Shown: one piece after another, positions 36,604 through 45,438 of the stretch
How positions within the stretch are numbered: the first letter of the stretch is position 1
Layout: each line of letters begins with the position of its first letter
Origin: an uncultured Alphaproteobacteria bacterium
Lineage (GTDB): Bacteria; Pseudomonadota; Alphaproteobacteria; RF32; CAG-239
DNA length: 64,000 nt
Reading direction: 5' to 3'
Assembly: GCA_910577205.1 (NCBI GenBank)
Contig: CAJTMA010000003.1
Span: 1-64,000, forward strand
Program-made: the position numbers and the translations under genes
Notes under the pieces: generated by a model
Told to the model about the DNA's origin: nothing
What the model saw: the letters and a program-made list of their open reading frames with translations, nothing else
Databases searched by the model: none

Positions 36604-37053
36604 TTAATAGTTTTCTTTTTTGTAAGGAAAGGCCAAAGTGTTTAAGAGCCTGTCCAAAATGCTGGTAATTTGAGAGTTGTTGATTTTATTGAAAGCATTC
36701 AGCCGTTTCAAATCTGTTTCCGAGTAATAAAGAGTGCTTGGCTGCGAGAGAGTTTGGCATTCATTGTCCGCGCAATCATTCAGAATATCTTGAGGCATAT
36801 TTTCAAAAAAATATGAAATATTGACCTGCAAGGCATGGCTGATTTGCCACAGGCGGCTGACACTGATGCGGTTTAAGCCTTTTTCGTATTTCTGAATTTG
36901 TTGGAAAGTTAATCCAACCGACTGCCCTAATTTGTCTTGTGACATTTTAAGGTAATTGCGGCGCAGTTTGATTTGTCGGCCGATATATTTGTCAATCGGC
37001 GTAACCGAAAGGGATTGATAGTGGCAAGGGGAAAATTTGTTGGTGGCAGCCAT
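36604..37053 (-). CDS. XRE-family transcriptional regulator
   Basis: 149 residues. Cro/CI-type HTH at about 23-77: 'IGRQIKLRRNYLKMSQDKLG', 'GLTFQQIQKYEKGLNRIS', 'RLWQISHALQVNISYFFE'. This is the widespread alphaproteobacterial XRE type with a long C-terminal tail (IDDs such as 'ETDLKRLNAFNKI'). The start is supported by GAGGTG 5-10 nt upstream. It is divergent from a 250-bp non-coding region dense in hairpins, which it may regulate or be regulated by. Confidence 0.88.
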   Translation of the reverse strand: MAATNKFSPCHYQSLSVTPIDKYIGRQIKLRRNYLKMSQDKLGQSVGLTFQQIQKYEKGLNRISVSRLWQISHALQVNISYFFENMPQDILNDCADNECQTLSQPSTLYYSETDLKRLNAFNKINNSQITSILDRLLNTLAFPYKKENY

Positions 37054-37076
37054 GTTGCACCTCGATGCAAATACAT

Positions 37077-37330
37077 ATGTGGTTAAAGCCGAAGGCGGTG
37101 GTCAAGATTTAGTGAGAGAGTTATAACAGCGATAACCGCCCTTAATCTGATAGACAAGGGCATATCCCGACCACCATGAAGTGCGGCAGGTACCAGAACG
37201 GCGTTAGTATCTAGATAGGCGGTACTAACACCGCCGCTGTTAACGGAACCTCTCACAGTTCCGGAACCACTGGTTCATAGCTGTTTATGTGGCATAAACA
37301 GGCTGGCAATGTTTTATAACTAGCCAGCTA
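37077..37330. ncRNA. Candidate structured non-coding region next to the XRE gene
   Basis: No credible frame. Pairings: GTGAGAG / CTCTCAC (37112, about 37250), AACAGC / GCTGTT, CCGCCCTT / AAGGGC, GTTAGTA / TACTAAC, GGTGGTC / GACCACC (crossing the first pair, so pseudoknotted or alternative), and two perfect hairpins near the right end: CTGTTTATG-tgg-CATAAACAG and GCTGGC...GCCAGC. Layout resembles 21127-21265. Direction of transcription is not evident. Confidence 0.4.
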
Positions 37331-37383
37331 GGCTTATAGTAAAGGATGTTTGGAAAAATATCAACCTAAAAAGCAAGGGGCTG

Positions 37384-37881
37384 TCAGGCCTGGCCGACGG
37401 TTTCCATCATCATGGGGTACATGGCCTGCCGCGGCGGCATTCCTTTGGTGAGGACAACGTTAAAAATCGGGTACATCCGTTCGCATTCTTTGATGGCGAT
37501 GTCTATGATTTGGGCAATTTTGCTTTCAATATTGTCTTCCGTGTCGTTTATGATAACCGCGTGTTTGAAAACCGGCATATTTTGTTCGGTCCAGTAGGAA
37601 AAATGGCCGACCCAGAGTTCTTCATTGGCCAGTGCCAGCATCTCAAAAATCTTGGTGCGGTCTTCAATGGTGCTTTTTATATCCATCAGGCAGGAAAGGT
37701 GAAGACAGTGCATATTTTCTTCCCAGGCAAAAAAGAGCAGCATATTGTTCCATTTGCCTTGCACTTCAACGACAACTTCATTTTCAGCCCGGCGGTCAAG
37801 TTCATAAGACTTCGTGCTGAATAAGTGTTCGACAGTGTCAATCGGGTTATATGTCAGGGCATAATTCTTTGCCAAATTCAT
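37384..37881 (-). CDS. YbjN-domain protein
   Basis: 165 residues. The alpha/beta pattern fits the YbjN (bacterial sensory transduction regulator-like) family seen in alphaproteobacteria: 'VVVEVQGKWNNMLLFFAW', 'LHLSCLMDIK', 'ALANEELWVGHFSYW', and a C-terminal 'ERMYPIFNVVLTKGMPP'. No signal peptide. Its molecular role is unknown; in other bacteria YbjN affects stress and motility. A weak AAGGTAGAG precedes the ATG. Confidence 0.75.
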   Translation of the reverse strand: MNLAKNYALTYNPIDTVEHLFSTKSYELDRRAENEVVVEVQGKWNNMLLFFAWEENMHCLHLSCLMDIKSTIEDRTKIFEMLALANEELWVGHFSYWTEQNMPVFKHAVIINDTEDNIESKIAQIIDIAIKECERMYPIFNVVLTKGMPPRQAMYPMMMETVGQA

Positions 37882-38130
37882 TAGTTTCTCTACCTTTTTT
37901 AAAAACGACCACGGGCTTGTGAAAATAAGATTGCATTACCGAGTCGCGTTAGGCAATCCCCTTACTGCAGTTTTCCACCTAATTCACAGGCAAAATTTTT
38001 TAAGTTTATTTTTTATCTATTTAAAACAATATGTTATGAAAAAGCGCTGTGCGGAATTTTTTTTAGGTGTGGATATATTTTTTTATATTAATATAATGTT
38101 TACATATTAGATAATTCAGAGGATGAAAAG

Positions 38131-38940
38131 ATGAACGGTTTAGATTTTCCTGAGATTTCCCCGATTATGTTTACAATCGGCCCGTTGGCAGTCCGTTGGT
38201 ATTCCATGGCCTATCTGTTTGGTATTTTAATCGGCTGGTTTTTGCTGAAACGCAATGTCGCGAAAAATAATCTGGGACTGAGCAAGGAAAATATTGAAGA
38301 TTTGGTTTTCTATATTACGTTGGGGGTTATTCTCGGCGGCAGATTTGGTTATGTCTTGTTTTACGGACAGGATACCTATCTGCATAATCCGCTGCAAATT
38401 TTTGCCATTTGGCACGGCGGGATGTCTTTTCATGGCGGCATTGCCGGGGTAATTCTGGCGATGTGGTATTTTTCCCATAAAATCAAATATCCGTTTTTGC
38501 GTCTTGCCGATTTGGTGGTGTTGTATGCGCCGATTGGAATTTTTCTCGGACGGTTGGCTAATTTTGTAAATGATGAATTATGGGGACGTCCGTCAGATGT
38601 GGCTTGGGCCGTGAAGTTTCCTAACGGCGGCTATATTCCTCGGCATCCGTCGCAGCTTTATGAAGCTTTGACCGAAGGTTTGTTAATGTTTGTTATTCTA
38701 AATTTGTTGTGGCGCTCTAAGACCGTCAGGGAAAGAAAGGGAACTGTGGCTGCTTTGTTTGCGGTGTTATATGCGGTTTTCCGTATGAGCATGGAGCAGT
38801 TTCGCCAGCCGGATGCGCAGCTCGGGTTTATTTTCGGAAATGTGACGATGGGACAGATTTTGTCTGTGCCGTTGCTGGTTGCCGGGCTGGCTGTTTTATC
38901 GGTGAAATATCTTAAGCCTTTGTGGTCACGTTCTGCGTAA
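38131..38940 (+). CDS. lgt: Prolipoprotein diacylglyceryl transferase
   Basis: An inner-membrane enzyme that adds diacylglycerol to the lipobox Cys of prolipoproteins, of which this window has at least three. 269 residues with about seven hydrophobic segments. Motifs: 'GGRFGYVLFYG' (69-79), HGGMSFHGG (95-103), the Lgt signature 'GRLANFVNDELWGRP' (140-154) and 'RHPSQLYEA'. AGAGGATG lies before the ATG. The 3' end overlaps the convergent GGDEF gene by 29 bp. Confidence 0.96.
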   Translation: MNGLDFPEISPIMFTIGPLAVRWYSMAYLFGILIGWFLLKRNVAKNNLGLSKENIEDLVFYITLGVILGGRFGYVLFYGQDTYLHNPLQIFAIWHGGMSFHGGIAGVILAMWYFSHKIKYPFLRLADLVVLYAPIGIFLGRLANFVNDELWGRPSDVAWAVKFPNGGYIPRHPSQLYEALTEGLLMFVILNLLWRSKTVRERKGTVAALFAVLYAVFRMSMEQFRQPDAQLGFIFGNVTMGQILSVPLLVAGLAVLSVKYLKPLWSRSA

Positions 38941-40084
38941 ACTGATAGGTTTTCTGCAAAGCTTTGCGGGCACGAAGCAAGACTTCCAACGAGTTGTCGT
39001 CGCTGCGTTTCTTTTCGGAAACGCAGCAGGAAACGGTTAATTTTAAGCCTTTTTTACGGTTGCCAAGCATAAATTCGGCAGATGCAATGGCGCGGCGGAT
39101 TTTCTCAAGCCGTTCAAAGCCTTCTTTTTTATCTTCATTTTTAAAGATTATGACAAACTCATCTTCAGAGCAGCGGTAAACAGGATTTTCATTGTCTGTT
39201 TCCAGCAGGCGCATACTTATCATCCGGGCAAGGGCATTGCTGCCGCGGCGGCCGAAAACCTGTTGCAGGTGTTCAAAGTTGTCAATGCAGATGATGCCGA
39301 GGCTGTATTTAAGCGGAAAAGATTTTGATTGTTTCAGGTAGGCATTACGTCCGGGCAAACCGGTAACAATATCGGTGTAGGTGGTGTAGTATATATGTTT
39401 TGACACGGCATAGCAAATCGTGGCGGCGGCGGCACAGAAAAAGATAGTTAAGGCTGCAGGGCTGGATGAATAGTAAAAACCCGCAAAAATATTTAATCCG
39501 GCATAAGCCAGAGCGCTGTCCATGATTGAACCGGTAGCGATTGCCCGCCAAAAACAGGCGAGTGTCAAAAGGCAAAAAAGCACCGTGCTTAATGAATTGA
39601 GGTTAATGCTGTCGGCGGAGAAATATACGGCAGCGGTGAGGGAGAGCGAGGTTAGTTTTTCGGCCAGCGCATATTCCGCCAAAATAAACAGAAGCCAATG
39701 GACTGTATTGCGGGTTAAGAGGCGGCGGTTGGGGCAGAAATAAAACAGTCCCAAATTCAGCGGAATAAAAAAACACAGATTTTGATATGCCGGGGAGCTT
39801 AAATAGTCGAGGCTGTAAAGTCGTTTGAAGGCGTTTATTAAAATGTAAGCCAGAACCGTTGCCAGTAAATAAAAGACAGGTTTGCGCCGGTTGAAATAAA
39901 TCAGAATTGCGAAGCTTGCCACAGCCCAAAAGAAAAAAAGCCCGTGAAAGACCAGCATAGAGTCTGTGCTGATATCGCCATAGAGATAAAATCCCAGCAG
40001 AGCCAGTCCGAAGATTAAAGCCGGCAGCTGCGCGTTATGCACTTGCGGCAGAATTTGCTGGAGATTATGTATGAATTTGCGCAC
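38912..40084 (-). CDS. Membrane protein with degenerate GGDEF domain
   Basis: 390 residues. Seven to eight transmembrane segments (about 18-228) precede a GGDEF-type domain. The domain start 'YTDIVTGLPGRNAYL' and 'ICIDNFEHLQQVFG' are recognisable, but the signature is SEDEF (306-310, in YRCSEDEFVI): both glycines are replaced and the first metal/substrate loop is altered. Loss of the glycines suggests little or no diguanylate cyclase activity; it may bind GTP or c-di-GMP, or act through its membrane sensor. No EAL domain. Confidence 0.85.
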   Translation of the reverse strand: MRKFIHNLQQILPQVHNAQLPALIFGLALLGFYLYGDISTDSMLVFHGLFFFWAVASFAILIYFNRRKPVFYLLATVLAYILINAFKRLYSLDYLSSPAYQNLCFFIPLNLGLFYFCPNRRLLTRNTVHWLLFILAEYALAEKLTSLSLTAAVYFSADSINLNSLSTVLFCLLTLACFWRAIATGSIMDSALAYAGLNIFAGFYYSSSPAALTIFFCAAAATICYAVSKHIYYTTYTDIVTGLPGRNAYLKQSKSFPLKYSLGIICIDNFEHLQQVFGRRGSNALARMISMRLLETDNENPVYRCSEDEFVIIFKNEDKKEGFERLEKIRRAIASAEFMLGNRKKGLKLTVSCCVSEKKRSDDNSLEVLLRARKALQKTYQFTQNVTTKA

Positions 40085-40128
40085 GGGGTTATCCTTTCCA
40101 ATCAGCGGAGATTGTAAAGGATAAGGGT

Positions 40129-41223
40129 TTAAATTTTATTTACGCATTTCAAAAAGCAGCTGTCGCCATATGAATAAAAATGGTAGCCGTTAGACATGGC
40201 GTGTTGATAGGCCGTTTTCATGCGGTCTGTGCCGGCAATGGCGCAAATCAGCATAAACAATGTGGATTTCGGCAAGTGAAAGTTAGTGACAATATAATCA
40301 ATAATTTTGAATTTATAGCCCGGCGTAATAAATATGCTGGTTTCTCCGGTAAACGGGCGGAGAATGCCGTTTTCATCTCCGGCGGTTTCAAGCAGGCGGA
40401 GCGAAGTCGTGCCGACGGCGATAATTCTTTTGCCCGCGGCTTTGGCCTGATTGATGGTGTCGCAGGCTTCTTGGCTGATAATGCCGTATTCGGAATGCAT
40501 TTTGTGGTCGTCCGTATCTTCAACTTTGACCGGAAGAAAAGTTCCGGCGCCGACGTGCAGCGTTAGAAATACTTTTTTGACCCCTTTTTTCTCCAAAGCG
40601 TCAAAAACTCTGTCGGTAAAATGCAGGCCGGCTGTCGGCGCGGCCACAGCCCCTTCATATTTGGCATAAATGGTTTGATAATTTTCTTTATCGCTGTATC
40701 TATTCCACAGACTGTCTTTGTCCGCAGCGTCCGGTTTGCTGCGTTTGATGTATGGCGGCAAAGGCATAGACCCGTAAGTTTCCAACATATGCGCCAGTTT
40801 CTGGGGAGGGCAGGTGAAAGCGATTTCGACGCCGTCTTCGCCTTTCTTGCCGATAATTTCCGCGCTGAATTGTGATTGTTCGGGGGCGATTTCAGCTGTG
40901 TAGAAAGTAATGGTATCGCCTTCATGCAGGCGTTTGGCGTTTTTAATGAACGCCATCCAGCGAATGCCGTCAACCGGATGATAAAGCGTGACTTCAACTT
41001 CGGCTTGGCCGCGAACGGCATAGAGCCGAGCCGGGATGACTTTGGTATCATTGAAGACCAAGACATCGCCTTCTTCAAGCAAGTCCGGAAGTTCAGTAAA
41101 AATACGGTCGTTAATCAGATTATCTTCCGTGACATCCAGCAATTTGCAGCTGTCACGCGGATCAGCGGGCTGGGTGGCAATCAAGCTGCGGTCTAAATCA
41201 AAATCGAAGATATCTACTTTCAT
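40129..41223 (-). CDS. queA: S-adenosylmethionine:tRNA ribosyltransferase-isomerase
   Basis: Transfers the ribosyl moiety of SAM to preQ1-tRNA in queuosine synthesis. 364 residues from ATG 41223 (MKVDIFDFDLDRSLIATQPA). Other motifs: 'DVLVFNDTKVIPARL', 'YQTIYAKYEGAVAAPTAGLHF' split over about 170-192, 'LHVGAGTFLPV' and 'NFHLPKSTLFMLICA'. The frame is open 438 bp further upstream but that part runs through pheA on the other strand and is not family sequence, so the shorter start is used. Divergent from pheA. Confidence 0.95.
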   Translation of the reverse strand: MKVDIFDFDLDRSLIATQPADPRDSCKLLDVTEDNLINDRIFTELPDLLEEGDVLVFNDTKVIPARLYAVRGQAEVEVTLYHPVDGIRWMAFIKNAKRLHEGDTITFYTAEIAPEQSQFSAEIIGKKGEDGVEIAFTCPPQKLAHMLETYGSMPLPPYIKRSKPDAADKDSLWNRYSDKENYQTIYAKYEGAVAAPTAGLHFTDRVFDALEKKGVKKVFLTLHVGAGTFLPVKVEDTDDHKMHSEYGIISQEACDTINQAKAAGKRIIAVGTTSLRLLETAGDENGILRPFTGETSIFITPGYKFKIIDYIVTNFHLPKSTLFMLICAIAGTDRMKTAYQHAMSNGYHFYSYGDSCFLKCVNKI

Positions 41224-41307
41224 GTTCGGGCTTTCAAATTCAGGCTTTATTTTTTTGATGTTATAGTTTATAAAGCGTTTAATTGCAAATGGTTTTTGAG
41301 GGTGAAC

Positions 41308-42141
41308 ATGAAGATGAAAATTGCATATCAAGGCGTGGCCGGGGCTTATTCGCATATTGCGGCAATGCAAGTGTTCCCGGCGCAGACGTATCTGCCTTGC
41401 GAAACATTTGAAGAGGCGATGGGCAAAGTTTCTGCCGGCGAAGCTGATGCGGCAATGATTCCGGTAGAAAATTCCAATGCCGGCCGGGTGTCCGATGTGC
41501 ATTTTCTGCTGCCTCAAACCGGGTTGCATATTGTCGGCGAGCATTTTTTGCGGATAGAGCACCAATTGCTCGGCCTGCCGGGCGCAAAGCTTGAGGATAT
41601 TGTTGCGGCTTCCTCCCATCCGCAGGCTTTGGCACAATGTGCGGATTTTCTTAAAGCTCACGGTATCAAACCGATGGCGCGGATTGACACCGCCAAGTCT
41701 TGTGAAGATGTTTTGGCTTGGCAGGATATGTCTAAGGCGGCGATAGCCTCTAAATTGGCGGCGGAGATATATGGTTTGCAGATTTTGGCGGCTAATATTG
41801 AAAATGCGTCCAATAATACGACCCGCTTTTTGATTATGTCGCGTGAGGAGGCTGTGCCTGAGGATGACGGCTGCAAGTTTATTACTTCGTTTATTTTCAA
41901 ATTGAAAAATATTCCGGCGGCATTGTACAAAGCCTTAGGCGGTTTTGCGACAAACGGCATTAATATGACTAAACTGGAGAGCTATTTGCTGGACGGTAAA
42001 TTCGTTTCGGCGCAGTTTTATGCGGAAATCGAGGCGCACCCGCAGACACAGGCTTATAAAAATGCGTTTGAGGAATTGTCGTTTTTTTCTAATTATGTCC
42101 ATGTGTTGGGGACGTATTCTTCTGCACGCGACCGGATGTAG
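41308..42141 (+). CDS. pheA: Prephenate dehydratase
   Basis: Converts prephenate to phenylpyruvate in phenylalanine synthesis. 277 residues: a dehydratase domain (AYQGVAGAYSHIAA 5-18; PVENSNAGRV; ASSHPQALAQC; 'NNTTRFLIMS' with the catalytic TRF) and a C-terminal ACT domain ('FKLKNIPAALYKAL', 'NMTKLESYLL') for Phe feedback. ATG 41308 is chosen, preceded by GAGGG; an in-frame TTG at 41296 is less likely. No chorismate mutase domain, as usual in alphaproteobacteria. Confidence 0.94.
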   Translation: MKMKIAYQGVAGAYSHIAAMQVFPAQTYLPCETFEEAMGKVSAGEADAAMIPVENSNAGRVSDVHFLLPQTGLHIVGEHFLRIEHQLLGLPGAKLEDIVAASSHPQALAQCADFLKAHGIKPMARIDTAKSCEDVLAWQDMSKAAIASKLAAEIYGLQILAANIENASNNTTRFLIMSREEAVPEDDGCKFITSFIFKLKNIPAALYKALGGFATNGINMTKLESYLLDGKFVSAQFYAEIEAHPQTQAYKNAFEELSFFSNYVHVLGTYSSARDRM

Positions 42142-42258
42142 TGCCATTGTAACAATCCGTCACATCTATTGAGTTGATATTTGACGATTAAGCTTGTGCA
42201 TTTTGGTTCAGCAGATATGATAACAGCCATATTGAACAGATAATATCAGGAGTTTGCA

Positions 42259-43626
42259 ATGGGAAATCAATTATTCGGAACTGACGGTGTGCGCGGTGTG
42301 GCTAATGTTTATCCGATGACTGCGGAATTTGCCTTGAAATTAGGTATGGCTGCCGGGCAGCTGGTCTGCCGGAATAAACGCAAGGCCGCAATAGCCAGAG
42401 ATACCCGCGTTTCCGGAGAAATGCTGGAAGCAGCTTTAACCGCAGGTTTTAATGCTGCGGGGGTAGATGTTTTGAAACTCGGGGTTATTCCTACTCCGGC
42501 GGCAACGATGCTGACTCCGACCTTAGATGTGGATATGACCGTAATGATTACCGCCTCGCATAATCCGTATCAGGATAATGGTTTGAAGCTGATTAATGCT
42601 GAGGGGGATAAGTTTTCGGATGAAGCGACAGCACAGATTGAAGAGGCGATAGCCGCAGGGAAGTTTGATTTGAACCCTGAAGAAATCGGGATTTCGGAAG
42701 TTGTCCCCGATGCCGTGGCAGGGTATGTCGACTGTGTATTGAAGGCTGCGGAAGGGACTGCGCCTTTATCCGGGCTGCGTGTGGTCTTGGATTGTGCCAA
42801 TGGCGTATTTTCAAAAATTTTACCGGAAGTATTTAAAAGCCTTGGTGCAGGGATTATTGTTATCGGTAATGAACCTAACGGCAAAAACATTAATTTAGAC
42901 TGCGGGTCACAACATACTGCAAAAATGATTGAAACCGTCAAAAATGCCCATGCTCAATTAGGGATTGCGGTGGATGGCGATGGTGACCGCATTATTGTCT
43001 GTGATGAATTGGGTAACCGTTTGGACGGCGATCAGATTATTGCCTTTATGGGAAAATGCTTAAAAGAGCAAGGGCGGCTTAAGGGCAATGCCGTTGCGGC
43101 GACGATTGTTTCCAATCCGGGGCTGGACCGTTTTCTTGAAAGTTGCGGTATCCGTTGCGCGCGGTCGGCAGTTGGCGAACGTTATGTCATTGAAGAAATG
43201 CGGCGTCAAGGATGCAATGCCGGCGGTGAAGAATCGGGGCATATCGTGTTGTCTGATTTTGGCAAGACCGGCGATGCCATGGCGGCGGCTTTGGTTTTGG
43301 CGCAGGGATTTTTGAAAAGCGGCAAGAAAATGAGCGAGCTGTTTCCGTTGTTTACGCCGATGTTCCGCAAACGGGTAGACAGCAAGTTCGTTTCCAAGGA
43401 AGATATGTTGGCGGCCTTTGAACTGTCAGATTTTCAAGCTGCAATCAAGCAAGCGGAAACAGCGATTGAGGGCAAGGGTAAGGTATTGGTACGCAAGTCC
43501 GGCACAGAACCGAAAATTCAGGTTTGGGTGTGGAGCGATGATACGGCTTTTGCCGATGCGTTAAATGCCTCTATGGTTGCCGTGTTGGAAAAAGCCAAAG
43601 GCTTTGAGGGAAAAAAGATTGTATAA
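42259..43626 (+). CDS. glmM: Phosphoglucosamine mutase
   Basis: Converts glucosamine-6-phosphate to glucosamine-1-phosphate for UDP-GlcNAc. 455 residues. The phosphoserine loop TASHNP has Ser100, the metal loop is VDGDGDR (238-244), the sugar-binding loop is GGEESGH, and the phosphate-binding loop RKSGTEPKIQVW is near the C-terminus. AGGAG lies 8 nt before the ATG. In many alphaproteobacteria glmM follows ftsH directly; here 5.8 kb of other genes intervene. Confidence 0.97.
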   Translation: MGNQLFGTDGVRGVANVYPMTAEFALKLGMAAGQLVCRNKRKAAIARDTRVSGEMLEAALTAGFNAAGVDVLKLGVIPTPAATMLTPTLDVDMTVMITASHNPYQDNGLKLINAEGDKFSDEATAQIEEAIAAGKFDLNPEEIGISEVVPDAVAGYVDCVLKAAEGTAPLSGLRVVLDCANGVFSKILPEVFKSLGAGIIVIGNEPNGKNINLDCGSQHTAKMIETVKNAHAQLGIAVDGDGDRIIVCDELGNRLDGDQIIAFMGKCLKEQGRLKGNAVAATIVSNPGLDRFLESCGIRCARSAVGERYVIEEMRRQGCNAGGEESGHIVLSDFGKTGDAMAAALVLAQGFLKSGKKMSELFPLFTPMFRKRVDSKFVSKEDMLAAFELSDFQAAIKQAETAIEGKGKVLVRKSGTEPKIQVWVWSDDTAFADALNASMVAVLEKAKGFEGKKIV

Positions 43627-43644
43627 CAGAGGGATATGTGTGTT

Positions 43645-43681
43645 GTTAAACTTTTGTTTACTTTAGTTATGTAAGTTTAAC
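43645..43681 (+). other. AT-rich stem-loop after glmM
   Basis: A 9-bp stem GTTAAACTT / AAGTTTAAC with a 19-nt loop and no following U-run. Possible mRNA 3' structure; weak as a terminator. Confidence 0.4.
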
Positions 43682-43711
43682 AGTATTGATATATCCACAG
43701 AGGAGGTTTGT

Positions 43712-43924
43712 ATGCGTAAGGAAATTCAGGAAAATCTGGACTGGTATAAAAATAAGACCGTCAGTTCTGCAGCTGTGCGCAAAGGAAACCTCGCTTTGCT
43801 GGCTACGGCGCATTTTCGCAACGGCGAGATTGTGCAGACAACCCGCGGGCGCTGCATTTGGCCTAATCCATATAAGGCGGATTCAAATGTTTTGAGCCGC
43901 CGGGTTTGGGGTAAGGAATCCTAG
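43712..43924 (+). CDS. Small basic protein, unknown (70 residues)
   Basis: A strong AGGAGG 5-10 nt before the ATG supports translation. The product is soluble and basic: 'KEIQENLDWYKNKT', 'VRKGNLALLATAHFRNGEIV', 'TRGRCIWPNPYKADSNV'. No family recognised. It is 3 bp upstream of a small membrane-protein gene, so the two are co-translated. Confidence 0.65.
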   Translation: MRKEIQENLDWYKNKTVSSAAVRKGNLALLATAHFRNGEIVQTTRGRCIWPNPYKADSNVLSRRVWGKES

Positions 43925-43927
43925 TAT

Positions 43928-44248
43928 ATGCTGCGCGGGCTTAAAGCTCTGTTTATGTCGGGTCTGTTTTGGGATCCGATGGTTCTGCTGGGAATTTTTA
44001 CCGGTTCGCTTTTGTATTTTAATTTTGAGTACGAGCAGATTGAATCTGTTTATTTTGACGCGCGGTTTTATGCTTTGGCGGCAATTATCGGCGTGTTGTA
44101 TAATTTTTCGTTTCGTCCGGTTTATAAACGCGGCGGACGGGTGATTGATTATCAATATACAACGGTTAATGCCATTTTAGCTTTTCTGAAACTGGTTATC
44201 AGTTCCGTGCTGGTGATGTCTTTTATCAGTTTGGTAACAATTTTCTGA
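43928..44248 (+). CDS. Small membrane protein, unknown (106 residues)
   Basis: Three hydrophobic segments (about 14-31, 45-60, 80-103) with a basic loop 'YKRGGRVIDYQYTT' between the second and third. AAGGAATCC precedes the ATG inside the end of the previous gene. No family recognised. The terminator at 44345 closes the two-gene unit. Confidence 0.65.
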   Translation: MLRGLKALFMSGLFWDPMVLLGIFTGSLLYFNFEYEQIESVYFDARFYALAAIIGVLYNFSFRPVYKRGGRVIDYQYTTVNAILAFLKLVISSVLVMSFISLVTIF

Positions 44249-44344
44249 TTTTGAGAACTAAAGTTGTGGATTTGTTGATTTTACCCTTTACTTTTGTGTT
44301 TTGCTTGGGTATTTTGTTGATTGCCACTTGCTATAAGTGTGCCT

Positions 44345-44379
44345 AAAAGCCGCGAAACTTTATTGCGGCTTTTAAGTTT
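44345..44379 (+). terminator. Intrinsic terminator
   Basis: The stem AAAAGCCGC / GCGGCTTTT with an 11-nt loop, followed by AAGTTTT. Confidence 0.75.
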
Positions 44380-44394
44380 TAAGGAAATAATGAA

Positions 44395-44721
44395 ATGTTG
44401 ATTTGTAATAAAAAACTGAGATACAGGCTTGTTCAGGTATTATATTTTTTTTGCGGTGTATTGGGGGTTCATATTTTGGCAGATTGCTTAGTTGATAGTT
44501 CTTGGGCTGATGTGTTAAAATCTATGACGCAAAAAGATATTGATGAATTAGTGAATAATCTTGACCGATATTTTTTTTCAACATTGCTGCATTTATATAT
44601 TATCTCGTTTATATTGTTTTCTGTTTTACCAGAAAAAATTCGCTGTAGCCGATGGTGGCTGAGAGGAATATATTTTGTTCTTTTTTATTTTCTTAATATT
44701 TTGATTTATATGTGGATTTAA
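44395..44721 (+). CDS. Small membrane protein, unknown (108 residues)
   Basis: Two to three hydrophobic segments (about 12-30, 64-80, 87-106) with an acidic loop 'KSMTQKDIDELVNNLDRY'. AAGGAAAT lies before the ATG. Very AT-rich compared with neighbours, as is the following interrupted gene, suggesting a recently acquired patch. Confidence 0.6.
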   Translation: MLICNKKLRYRLVQVLYFFCGVLGVHILADCLVDSSWADVLKSMTQKDIDELVNNLDRYFFSTLLHLYIISFILFSVLPEKIRCSRWWLRGIYFVLFYFLNILIYMWI

Positions 44722-44727
44722 TTGAAC

Positions 44728-44756
44728 AGGGCTTTCTTTGAAAGCTCTTTTTTTTA
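44728..44756 (+). terminator. Intrinsic terminator
   Basis: The stem AGGGCTTTC / GAAAGCTCT followed by TTTTTTT, between the membrane protein and the interrupted gene. Confidence 0.8.
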
Positions 44757-44766
44757 GGAGAAAACA

Positions 44767-45117
44767 ATGTATTCAAATATTTTAAGAGGCGGAAGTAAAT
44801 ATTTACAAAGGTTAGCTAAAAAGTCAGGGATTAAAGCTTCAGCTAGAGCTGCTAGTGAAGATGTGGATGATTTTGCTGAAGATTGGCTTGATATTGGCAG
44901 ATTAAATAAATGAGAAGATGAAAGGCTTAAAGAGAGAAATGAGCAAGTGTCTTCAATTAAAAAGAATGTAGAAGATTGGGATGATATTGATTTAAGTAGG
45001 GCAATGAATAGTAGAGAATATCAATATGATAGAGGTGTCCAGGAGAAGGTTCAAAAATATTTCGAGAGAAAGTATCCGGGTAAACAAAGGTTGGATGCGA
45101 CAGGTCGTCCTATTTGA
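44767..45117 (+). pseudogene. Small gene interrupted by an in-frame TGA
   Basis: ATG at 44767 with AGGAGAA 6-12 nt upstream. The frame runs 48 codons (ending DWLDIGRLNK), meets TGA at 44911-44913, then continues 67 more codons in the same frame (EDERLKERNEQVSS...) to TGA at 45115. Both halves share an acidic phrase (DVDDFAEDWLDI; NVEDWDDIDLS), and the end is 'KYPGKQRLDATGRPI'. Together they look like one 116-codon protein carrying a nonsense mutation (for example CGA or GGA to TGA). Other genes here use TGA as a stop, so a reassigned code is unlikely. Family not recognised. Confidence 0.6.
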
Positions 45118-45122
45118 TATAA

Positions 45123-45166
45123 ATTTCAGTCTGAAAGCTTTTAAATAAAAGCTTTCAGACTGAAAT
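45123..45166. terminator. 20-bp perfect inverted repeat, bidirectional terminator
   Basis: Arms of 20 bp (ATTTCAGTCTGAAAGCTTTT and its complement) around AAAT. The right arm contains the last codons of the YjfB-like gene on minus. It can end both convergent units, though the T-runs are short. Confidence 0.7.
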
Positions 45167-45334
45167 ATCAATATTATGCCCGTGGGTGGCGGAAGGGGTG
45201 ACGGTGCGATTTTCATTGCCGTCCAGCAGGATTTCAATGACTTGTTTCTGCATATCCATTTGCGTTTTGATGACAGACATCTGCATTTGCTGTACGGATA
45301 AGGCATATTGGCTGATAGCGCCCAGTTCTGCCAT
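45155..45334 (-). CDS. YjfB-like putative motility protein (59 residues)
   Basis: 'ELGAISQYALSVQQMQMSVIKTQMDMQKQ' pattern over about 3-32 fits the YjfB family (short amphipathic helices with a 'V.K..MD' core, then ILLDG). The family is linked by name to motility, but its function is poorly known. ATG 45334 is chosen because GGAGAAAA lies just upstream; the frame is open 18 bp further. It goes with fliO-fliP as a sign of flagellar motility. Confidence 0.6.
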   Translation of the reverse strand: MAELGAISQYALSVQQMQMSVIKTQMDMQKQVIEILLDGNENRTVTPSATHGHNIDISV

Positions 45335-45438
45335 GGTTTTTCTCCTTAACATTCCTATATTTGCCTATTATATCATAAAAACACTAACGCTTCATTAAAA
45401 AAATAGTTATATAATCGGCGTATGGAGGAGTAGGACAA

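Noticed and set aside
40129..41661. N-terminally extended queA starting at 41661
   Set aside because: The extra 146 codons are antisense to pheA and do not resemble QueA; ATG 41223 gives the family N-terminus.
44911..44913. TGA as a reassigned (tryptophan) or selenocysteine codon
   Set aside because: fliP and other genes end in TGA and Trp is encoded by TGG throughout; no selenocysteine-insertion-like context or selenoprotein family is evident.
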